Program-made: the position numbers and the translations under genes
Shown here: piece after piece, positions 1 to 8,784 of the stretch
Layout: each line of letters begins with the position of its first letter
How positions within the stretch are numbered: the stretch's first letter is position 1
The notes under the pieces: generated by a model
Database searches by the model: none
Told to the model about the DNA's origin: nothing
What the model saw: the letters and a program-made list of their open reading frames with translations, nothing else
DNA from: Actinomortierella ambigua
Taxonomy: Eukaryota; Mortierellomycota; Mortierellomycetes; Mortierellales; Mortierellaceae
Direction of reading: 5' to 3'
Assembly (NCBI GenBank): GCA_016098155.1
Contig: JAAAJB010000010.1
Location: 63,429 to 127,428, forward strand
DNA length: 64,000 bases

Positions 1-2
1 CG

Positions 3-3000
3 CTCTCTTCAAAGGCACAAGCTATCGAGCGCGATTTCTACAATGCCCGAGCCAAGGCAAACTACGCTGCATTCTCTGAGCTGGCTCGTCGCTATGTCAA
101 GCACAACAAGGAGGGCGTTGGTATGGCTCCTTTCTTTACTCACCCCCTGTCTCCACCACCACCACCACCACCATCTGCAGTCCCGACACTTTTTCTGCTT
201 TGGAAGAATGCATGACTGACTTGCTGTCATCGCCATTCTTTTCTGTCTTGGGCGTCAGGACTGCACTAAATAATGAGAGCAGATGTCTCTTTACGAGGAC
301 ACCAGTGTCAGGACAGGCAGCGATGAACGTGAAAAAAGGGATGCAGCACATGGGTGTCAGCAAACTAGGCATGGACCCGTGAACAGGGGACACATCATGC
401 TAGCTGACAGGCCTGATGACCCATCTCGGGCTTCGGCCTCTCCTCTAAATGGGGTTCACACTCTTTAGTTTTCTTTCCTTGTCCTTTTGTCTAAGAATAA
501 CCCCGTAGTGAAGTTCGCCTTTGTATTGCTGCTCACTCTTTTTTTTTCACTCACTTTCTCTCCAACCTGTAGTATTTGCTCAGACTGCATTGCTGGAGCA
601 GGCTGTTGGCGAAGCCGAGCAGGCTGTCCGTAAGGCTCAAGGATGGTCGTTTTTGCCTTCGCTGGACGATACACCCGAGATGATCGCTCAGCCCCCTGCG
701 ATCCGCCCAGAGTCCATCCAAGAAGCTGTTGATAACCTTGAGCGTGTTGTTACTCGTGGATCAGAAGAGCTGCAAGAGGTAGAGTTTTTTGTTGTTGGGA
801 GGGAAAGGAAGAGTGATAGCGTGCGAAGGGAAGGAGAGGATCGCTCTGTCGAACACGCCTTTCTTCACGAAAAGAACAGACGTTTATGTTTTATCGCATT
901 GCGAGTGGGAAAACTAATACCTTCCCCTTCTATTTCTCTCTCTCTCTCACTCTTTTAGTACGCAGGAATTGTTCTTGCCAGAGCAGCTATTGCCACCAAT
1001 GCACCCGACCGCCTCCAGCGTGTTGCCCACTATCTTCGCAACATCCAGTTGCCACCTGCCAAGATCCCTACAGGACACAACTTTGCACTTGTTGCTTGTG
1101 GACTGACAGTGAAGGGCTTGGCATTGGAAGACGAGGGCAAGCTGCCGGAAGCCATTGTATGCTATGACAATGTCTCGTTGATGGTCCAGGCAGCTCCTAC
1201 GGAGAAGTGCGAGGAGCTTGCTGTCTGGACAGAGCAGGCACTTTATCGTGCCAGTTTGCTCAAATTGCGACAGGGGTAAGAAGAGGAAGAAGAAGAAACA
1301 AGGACGCGATGTCTGTATGGTGGTTTGCAAGATATGTGATTAACGGGTGCCTGAAATTTCCGTCTATTTTTTTTTTTTTAAGTGTGGAGTTTAATGGGGG
1401 ACTAAAATTTTGTGATATTTTTTTTTTTTTTTTTTTTTTTTTTGACAAATCACATCAAATCAGTGATCAACTGGCTGCCATCCGCTCTTTCCGTGCCTAC
1501 CATAACCAGGCATTGCTTTGGCCCAACTCTTTCCCGCTGCCACGTCGTGCCACCATCTATCGCTACTTCACACAGTGCCTCTCAGCATCCTTCAAATCGC
1601 ATACCCAAATCAACGGCGCCAACGGCAGTGTCTCGGCTGTCATCGAGTAAGTCCGCACTCGAGTTTGACTTTTGACAGTTATGGCCCACTGTCTTTTCTC
1701 CAGATAGGCTGCAGAGTACTGACCCTGCTTTCGACTGCGACTCTCTTTCTCACCCTTTCCTTTTTCTTGACAGTGAGCAATCACAATTCTATCCTGCATC
1801 ACTTAGCCTTGAGATTGCGCAGATCCATGCGTACTGGGAGGACGCCTTGTACGCCGTCACCCCCTTCCCACGCGCCACCGAGAAGAACTGGCGTGTCCTG
1901 AATATGATTGAGCAGATTGTGAATGACCGCAAATTGTTTGGTGGCGGGAACGATGCCGACAAGAGAGCCCTTGTCGAGGTAAGAATGTTGCTTCAGGTCA
2001 CAGCTTTTTACATTAAGCTTCTGATGTGATACAACTTTTTATTTTTGTTAACAACATATATTTGGTTTTGCTCTTGCTGTATCTCTTTTTTTAGACCATC
2101 TATCGTGCATCCCAAAAGACCTTCCAGTCTCCCAGGATATTGCGGTTCTTGTTCTTTTCATTGGTCGATATGGGTCAATACGACGAAGCTGTCTTGTCAC
2201 TGAAGGCATACCTGGACCTTGTGGAGATCAATCAGCGGGTCAAGGAAGGAGCATCGGACGAGATTTTTTCGGACGAGCAACGGCTTCGTCTTGATGTTGA
2301 GTCGGAGCACGATATTGTTTCTGTCATGGTGGCTGGCTCACGCCTGTACAGCAAAGATCTCCAGCAACCGGACGAGGCCCTCGAGTGTGCTAAGAAGGCC
2401 CTCGAGACTATTCAGAAACACCTCCATTCCCAAGATGCCAAGTCTCTACTCAGCCAGGCTTTCCTGTACCAGGGTATCGCATATGGTCTGCAAGCCGCCA
2501 AAGGTACCCTCGCACTGCCATATTTTTTTTTGAAATGCTCGACAAAGACGGTACCTCCTGCGTCTTTATTTACCATGCTACTTTATTTTATGGAAAACCC
2601 CTTCCCCTACCACCCTTTTCCTCTATAGCCCATGAGCCAGATCATCGCCCACAGCTGTATGCAAAGTCCTTGGAATCACTGGACAAGGCGATTGAGATTT
2701 TGCCACTGTCGTTTGAAAACCACTACGCGCGCGCGGTGCAGCTGGCGGAGACGCGTGAGATCCCAGCAGCGCTTGTGGCCGTGAAGCAAGCGTTGGGTTT
2801 AAATGCATCGCATGTGCCCTCGTGGCATCTGTTAGTGCTGCTGTTGTCGGCACAGAAGGACCACAATAAGGCGCTGGAGCTGTGTGGGGTCGGGCTCAAG
2901 GAGTCGGACTGGGACAAGCCCGAGACGGATGGGTTGGTGGCGTCTCAATTGGAAGGCGAAGAGTACCTGGCGTTGCGTATCACACAGGCCATGTTGCACG

Positions 3001-4019
3001 ACCAAGTGTATGGTGCCGAGGCGGCGTTGGAGCTCCACGAGGCGCTATTCCATCTGTACACAAAGATCTTTGCGCCAGAGCCATCGTCCCTGGGCGAGAG
3101 TCTGTATGACATTCAGAATATTCGACAGCAACAACAGCAGCAATTCCAGATGGACCAAAGCGAAATCGAACTCGGCTCGACACTGACAGTGCCAACTACA
3201 GCGGGCGGCGGTGGTGGGCGTCGCCGGGCAGGTAGCATTCTGAGCGTGCGTAGCCGAAACGGAGGTTCGGAGGTTGGCTTAAACTCGAACGGCACTGGCA
3301 CGGGCGCAGCGGGATCTGTGACGAACAACACACTGGATGTGCCCAAGGCCAACTATGCGTCCTCCATCACGTCGTCGATTGGCTCGACGGGCTCGAAGGG
3401 CCGGCGGTCGGGTCGGTCAAACACGGTCGGGTCAGCATCAGCCGTCGCGGCTGGAGGTGGTGGAGCGGTTGGATTGGGACGCTCACCGCTCGGTCTGCTG
3501 CCGACGGTGCCTCGCGAGACGACCAAGGCGATCCAGCGCCGAGCACGGGCCAAGAAGGTGTTGGTGACACTGTGGCTGTTATCGGCGGCGACGTTCCGTC
3601 GGCTGGGCAAGATGCAGGATGCGCTAAAGGCAACAGAAGAAGCAGAGCGCACGGATGCGTCGAACCCCGATGTGTGGTACCAGTTGGGGCTTTTGCATAC
3701 CGCACAGGGGGATAGCGAGACGGCGTCCGTGTCGTTCTCCAAGGCGCTGGCGTTGGCGCCATACCACCCGGCGTGTCTGGCACGGTTGGGATGCAGTTAT
3801 CTGGATGCGGGCAGTCTGGATATGGCGGAGGGTGTGTTGGAGACGACGACGCGTGGCCAGGGCTGGGACTCGGCCGAGGCTTGGTATTACCTGGGCAAGG
3901 TGTTTGAAGGCTCGGACCGCTTGGTCCGCGCCAAGGAGTGCTTGTGGTACGCACTCGACTTGGAACGGTCTCGCCCTGTGCGAGCTTTTACGGAGGCTGT
4001 CTCGCGTATCGCTGCTTGA
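3..4019 (+). CDS. YPP1: YPP1/TTC7-like TPR protein (PI4-kinase complex scaffold), 5' truncated
   Basis: Known role of the family: Ypp1/TTC7 bridges the PI4-kinase Stt4/PI4KA to the membrane anchor Efr3 and so supports plasma-membrane PI4P synthesis. Exons read here: <3-120, 573-778, 959-1275, 1464-1646, 1774-1978, 2095-2503, 2629-4019. All junctions are GT-AG and in phase, giving 942 residues in the window; the amino terminus lies before base 1. The TPR helices begin around KANYAAFSELARRYV, and the last 170 residues form a TPR block (DVWYQLGLLHTAQGD, AWYYLGKVFEGSDRLVRAKE) closely matching the TTC7 C-terminus, including the final LE(R)S-P-V-AFTE element. A low-complexity Gln/Gly/Ser insert near 3120-3480 looks like a disordered loop. 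I am fairly sure of the family and less sure of the exact small-exon borders. Confidence 0.85.
1340..1443 (+). repeat. Imperfect tandem duplication ending in poly-T, inside a YPP1 intron
   Basis: Bases 1340-1367 and 1391-1418 align over 28 positions with about 19 identities. Each is followed by a poly-T run (1367-1379 and 1418-1443). The pattern resembles the degraded duplicate beside the N gap at 22561, so an assembly artefact is as likely as a real duplication. Confidence 0.6.
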
Positions 4020-4063
4020 AGACAGATGGAACAAACATTGGAAGTATAAAATAAAAAAATCCT

Positions 4064-4069
4064 AATAAA
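4064..4069 (+). terminator. Poly(A) signal of the YPP1-like gene
   Basis: A canonical AATAAA lies 45 bases after the stop codon, in an A-rich 3' region. Confidence 0.6.
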
Positions 4070-4126
4070 AAACGCGGAGTACTTACAGTGCTATGGTAGC
4101 CTTTTTTTTTTTTTTTTTTTTTTTTT

Positions 4127-4136
4127 NNNNNNNNNN
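4127..4136. other. Scaffold gap (10 N) after a poly-T run
   Basis: Ten Ns directly follow a run of about 26 T. It is a sequencing or assembly gap of nominal size, so distances across it are unreliable. Confidence 0.95.
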
Positions 4137-5158
4137 TGGTTTGCATGGTTGCTCTTGGAAAGGGGGAGGGGAGGTCTCACTGTGCCCTTGTACGCGTACC
4201 ACCTTGCATCTTTCTCCCACCCTTCTATTACGAAGTCGATATATCCGCTGCTATCTTTTTCCCGAAGTGCGAAGAGCAGGAAACTGTTGCCAGTGGATTT
4301 CCGAGCACCCCATTCTCACGGGACCCAAACCTTGATGATTGTGGTTGTGTGACAACAGATATCAATTTGTGAGGGAACAAGATGAGAATGTTGAGGGAGA
4401 GAGTAGGGGAAAATACGCATGATGAAGCACACTATGTGGATGCAATCCTGCAACCGAGGGAGGGCCATGGACAAAGGTACCATGGACATGAAAGATGCTG
4501 CTTTTCAGTCTTTACCCACCCACGAACACCTCCACCTTCCACCTTCCACCTGATGAGCTCATTTAAAATGGATGTGGGGAACGGAGCCAAAACAGCGCAC
4601 AGGGAAGAGAGATTGAATGTCCGCTTGGTGAGCTGCACACACCCTGGGATTCATTTTTTGTCCAGGTGGTCCAAGCTGAAGGCATAGTGGTCTCTCCGTA
4701 TCTTTGATACTCAATGCCGTTGATGGATGATATCCCCTGATCTCATCCATTGTGGACGACAGTGGGCAGATGTAACTTGAGAGAAAGGGGGAGGGAGGGA
4801 GGGGAGGACGAGGATACAGCGCGGGGGAGGTGGGGTTACTTTGTTACTTAGCGCGGCTCGTGTTGTTTGCTCAACTGGTCACCTGGCCATAGTCTGCCCC
4901 CACATACACCAGTGAAAGTGCAAAGAGCACTTATTGAAAGGAAAGAAAGGGACAGGAGGTACAGAGTACAAACGAATAGAACGGACCGAGTGGGAAAGAT
5001 TTGCATCCATCCAACCACCCACGCCCACCTCATTAGAGATAGAAAGAGAGAGAGACAGTGAAAGGGGGAGGGAACTGTGCGCCACTTCCACAGGGGATAC
5101 AATCGGTCCTCTTCTCCGGCGTTTGACCGTGTTCTCATCATGCCCCAACAGTAAGCCG
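4137..5158. other. Intergenic, no gene recognised
   Basis: About 1 kb between the YPP1-like gene and the NDUFA4-like gene. Open frames are short and without recognisable domains. A purine-rich stretch near 4785-4830 is the only notable composition bias. Confidence 0.5.
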
Positions 5159-5167
5159 TATAAAAAA
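5159..5167 (+). promoter_or_regulatory. TATA-like element of the NDUFA4-like gene
   Basis: TATAAAAAA lies 134 bases before the start codon at 5293 and is followed by a pyrimidine-rich leader. Its position and sequence fit a core promoter; function is inferred. Confidence 0.5.
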
Positions 5168-5292
5168 GGAGAGTGTTTTCCATTTCTCTCTTTTCTTCTT
5201 TCCTACCATCCAACCAACACACCTCCCTTCTTTTCTTTGTCTTCCACTCTCATCCCAACTTACAGGCTACCACACTCACTCAACAACTCACC

Positions 5293-5830
5293 ATGGCCGG
5301 TATTGTTCACCTCGTCAAGACCAACCCTGCGCTGGCACCCCTGTTCATCTTTGGTGGCTCGGGAGTCGTTGGCGGTATTGCGTACGTGTACAATCTCTTG
5401 AACTCTTTGACTTCAAGCTCCACTGTCATTCTCTCTCTCTCTCTCCCTCGCTCACACACACACACATACACTTTTTCCTGATGTTGTCTTTACTTGCTGT
5501 ATACACAACGAAGCGTCGTTTCTCTTTTCTGAACCCCCCTCCCTGCTACCTCTATGGCTCTTCGTTCCTATCGCGCTGTCACGACACTTCTATACACAGT
5601 TTGAAACCGCCGCAGGAGTCACTAACAATCCACCTCTCTTTTCTCTCGTTTCCTAAAACAGATATATGGGACACTGCCTTCGAAGCAACCCTGATGTGAT
5701 TATTGCCAAGACCAAGCCCGAGAAGCCATGGGAGCGTATCCAGCCTCACGAGAACGTCAAGCTGTGGTCGCCCAACAAGGAGTTTTGGGATAACCGCAAG
5801 GCCAACGCAGCAGTTCCGGACCGCGAGTAG
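5293..5830 (+). CDS. NDUFA4/MLRQ-like small mitochondrial respiratory subunit
   Basis: Exons 5293-5381 and 5662-5830, joined in phase across a GTACGT...AAACAG intron, encode 85 residues (animal NDUFA4 has about 81). The protein runs MAGIVHLVKTNPALAPLFIF, then one predicted membrane helix rich in Gly/Val/Ile, then RSNPDVIIAKTKPEKPWERI and a charged C-terminus with KLWSPNKEFWDNRK. This layout, the NPDV motif and the PW pair match NDUFA4. The family was first assigned to complex I and is now regarded as a cytochrome c oxidase component in animals; its location should be the mitochondrial inner membrane. The intron removes a non-homologous stretch exactly, leaving the helix-NPDV spacing the same as in NDUFA4, which supports the splice choice. 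Confidence 0.85.
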
Positions 5831-6757
5831 TTTTGTGTTCCTCTCCATTCCAGTCCCTCTGGACCACCTGCGTCAGCAAAGACAAAGACAGCGTGCCAAG
5901 TTGGAGAAAGGACGACGACAGAAAGAGAAAGGATTTTGTGTGAGGTGGGCACGGAAGACCCTCTTTTCCTTGGCCCCTCTAATGCCCCACTCTCTTATTC
6001 GTTCAAGCGTGCTTCCTTTCTTTTACTCTTGACTCTGAAGGCGCCTCACCTATCACACCCCACTCTTCTCGACCGCAACCAAAAGAAACCACCACCCCCT
6101 CCTGCCTTCTCTTTTTTGTGTATATAGTCTCTTACAAAACGATTAAAAAAGACAAGGAGGTTGCAAAGTGGAATAGACCTACATCGATCGGAGTTTGACA
6201 CTGAAACCCACGCGTCCATTATTCGCGTCTACAAAAGAGCACAATGTGCTGCCAACCCGCATCGAGTTTGTATTAGATGAGAAAAAAACGATTGTTGCGA
6301 TGGAATTGACAATCACCTCAATCTCCTCATCATGGTGAAATGATTCGGCTTTGAGATGAAGCATTTGTTTGGTTCACTCTCTTCCCCTCAATTTGCGTTG
6401 TATAGACAGGATGGTCAAATAACAACGGTGGCGAACCAAAAACTGGTGCTAGGAGCTTCGAGAGTGCACCCCACGGTTCTCGCCTTGGTTGACATCCTTG
6501 ACTTTGTCAGTCAGCACATAGCAAGGGGGACCAAGCACCCATGATACTCAGAACAGCCATAATCGGTCCCTTCAGGAAAACGACACAGCGATCGTCTCGT
6601 TCTCCTTAAAAGGCACGAGCACTTCGACAAGATTCAGTCGTGTCTAAAATGTTTTACAACAGCTCCCCCCCAATATAGCATGTGTGGGAGTTTGCGTGAA
6701 CCACCTAGCCAGGAGCTTGATGAAGGTGTTCGGTCCCAATAGAGAAGGCGCCAGTAT
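5831..6757. other. Intergenic, nothing recognised
   Basis: This holds the 3' flank of the NDUFA4-like gene and then AT-richer sequence with only short frames. I see no conserved domain or RNA gene in it. Confidence 0.5.
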
Positions 6758-7435
6758 CTAGCCCATTAAATGCACGCCAAACGAGATGACTTTAGCCTGA
6801 CCGCGACATGTGTTTACGTCTTGATCAATGAGGGCTCGTTTGTTATTCACTAGCTTGAAGTCTGAAGTACATCCATCATCTGAGTATCCAGTCTCTTTAT
6901 TGTGTTCGTTGACAATCTCGCTGTAACCCATAAAAGCGATGGCGAACCTCGACATCCCAGGTGCCCACAAGAATGAGCTCCTCAGCCGACATGTTCGAAG
7001 TAGACTTTGTTGCTTGTGTAGCCGCCGGATCAAATAGGTTATTGAAGGTTGGGGGACGGGCTGTACTCGTCGAGGAACCCATGTCGAAGCGGCCCTATCT
7101 CAACTTGTGAACCCCCCTACACTTGCCATGCAATTCATTTTCAGTCCCAAGGTACGTCAATTCTTCTCACTCTACAGCTGACACTCATACGCTCGTCTTT
7201 GGTTCCCCTTCTTGCTATTGCTATCCATCCTCTTTCTTGAGCTCTCAATAGGCGCATTTGATGTTTTCACTCCAAAATGCCCCGTTGACATCTTTGCATT
7301 GGCTCTCTGACGAGAGGAACAGCTATGTTTGCTGCGACGGCCAATAGTAGAGTGACTCCCACCGCCACCACAATAGTCATCAAAGCGATGCTGGAGGAAC
7401 GCATGCGCTACCAACATGTCCTTCATAATCTTCAA
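6758..7435 (-). pseudogene. Possible multi-exon gene or remnant with one hydrophobic segment
   Basis: Reading the minus strand from 7435 down, one frame from about 7403 encodes a strongly hydrophobic helix (IALMTIVVAVGVTLLLAVAA) followed by a stop. Lower down, a frame starting at 7082 (MGSSTSTARPPTFNN) and an overlapping frame from 7033 to 6758 share coding-like composition. I could not find splice sites joining them into one protein, and no family is recognised. It may be an eroded gene or a membrane-protein gene whose structure I failed to resolve. Low confidence. Confidence 0.2.
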
Positions 7436-7704
7436 GATGCAGCGTTATTTAGTTTAACTTATTTTTATTCCAAGACCTGTGCATTTTGCTCTGAACGTGT
7501 TCGACAGTGATCGTTCCAGACAGACGGTCAAGGGGGAGGCGAGGGTAACCGAGGTCAACGAACCAGTAGAGTGCATCAACCAGCAGTGCTGCCTCTCCAC
7601 ACGCACACGGAGGGAAGGATGCACACTCTGTAACAGAAACGTAAACGCATTGCGATCGACAGAAGCCACTGACACGAACTTGTTTTTATTTCACTGTTGT
7701 GGGT

Positions 7705-8075
7705 TTAGCAGCCGTACTTCATGCAGCAGCCGGAATAGCCACACTGTGCGGGGCCACCATACTGGAGGCAGTAGTCACTCCACAAGCAGCATCCTGTGGC
7801 ACCGCACCACTGACCACTCTTGGCGTACTGGCAACAGTATCGACGACCGGTCAAAGTAGACCCATCTATGGAATGGACAAAAATCAGAAAGTTGAGAGAA
7901 AGAAAGTTAACATCACACGAAACCTTTACTCACAATCGAAGCCAATAGATAATAAAGGTAAAGAAATGAAGTCTTTACGTTCGGCGGCCTCAGCACCCTC
8001 AGGAGCCGTGGGAGCAGCCTGGATAGTGACGAGGGAGGCGACAGCAGCGAAAGCGATGGCAAGGTTCAACTTCAT
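7705..8075 (-). CDS. Small secreted cysteine-rich protein (85 aa)
   Basis: Exons (minus strand) 8075-7979 and 7865-7705, joined by a GTAAAG...CATAG intron, give 85 residues. The first 20 form a classical signal peptide (MKLNLAIAFAAVASLVTIQA), followed by an acidic spacer. The mature end has ten cysteines with paired CC groups. It contains two copies of a module: CGATGCCLWSDYC and CGYSGCCMKYGC, i.e. C-G-x-x-G-C-C-x(3-4)-C. Tyr, Gly and Trp are also enriched. Such small secreted cysteine-rich proteins act in fungi as effectors, antimicrobial peptides or wall components; I recognise no named family, so the function is unknown. A TATA-like box lies 83 bases upstream, supporting expression. The paired CC and C-terminal Cys suggest a compact disulfide fold. 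Confidence 0.8.
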
Positions 8076-8157
8076 TATGGTAAATGTGAATTACAGGAAG
8101 CAGGAGGGCGAGAAGAATGGGGGTTTATCAATGTCATGGGAAGGAGATAGGGTCATA

Positions 8158-8163
8158 CTTATA
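8158..8163 (-). promoter_or_regulatory. TATA-like box of the secreted Cys-rich gene
   Basis: TATAAG on the minus strand lies 83 bases before the start codon at 8075, within a short leader. Core-promoter function is inferred from position. Confidence 0.5.
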
Positions 8164-8199
8164 CAGGATCGGAGACGGCGAGGTTCGTATTTTTTTTCC

Positions 8200-8475
8200 T
8201 CAATCTCGATCAATACGATGGATGCCTGGCACTACATAGTTCCGGCCACTAAACACTGACGCGCCGCACTCACTCAGGCGGCCCCTCCATTCCGGCAGAA
8301 CAAAGTAGCCTAGAACAAAGTGAGGACTAAAGAAGTAGGGATAAATGCAGTCGAAGGTGTTCCGACGCAAATAACAAAAGGCGAGATCTGACGTTTGACC
8401 TCCCGTTTGGGAGCACAGGTTACAACAGTCTATGTAACAGCTCCTGTAGCCGCATCCGCAAATGTGTCCACCCAC
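8200..8475 (-). other. Cysteine-rich open frame upstream of the secreted protein gene
   Basis: A 91-residue minus-strand frame contains nine cysteines, clustered early (GHICGCGYRSCYIDCCNLCS), with Tyr and Gly enrichment reminiscent of the neighbouring secreted protein. No signal peptide is encoded in the frame itself, and I found no convincing upstream exon. It could be the last exon of a second small secreted protein, a decayed paralog, or chance. No function is assigned. Confidence 0.25.
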
Positions 8476-8784
8476 TCAAAGGCAATGAAGGAGCTGGTAG
8501 CACAATCACGCTTTATCAGCAGGTTGTGATCGATAATTAGACAACAGCTAACCTCTCTGGACGCTGGCAATCTCCTTATCGAAAGTTCAATTCGTCAACA
8601 AAACGACGGCGTGTGTGTGTTTTTTGGAGGTCATTTTTTTTCCTGCGCAGAAGTGGGCAGAGCATATCCTCAAATCCTAGATGTCATCCACGTCAACGGC
8701 GATTGAGAAATTTTTGAAAGTGAGAGGGGATGACAACAATGTCATCACAGAATCCACTTTCACATTTCGGATTCCTCGCTCATT

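Noticed and set aside
3367..3954. 195-residue minus-strand frame
   Set aside because: It lies antisense to the well-supported YPP1/TTC7 TPR exon and is Pro/Ser/Thr-rich, as expected for a shadow of GC-rich coding sequence.
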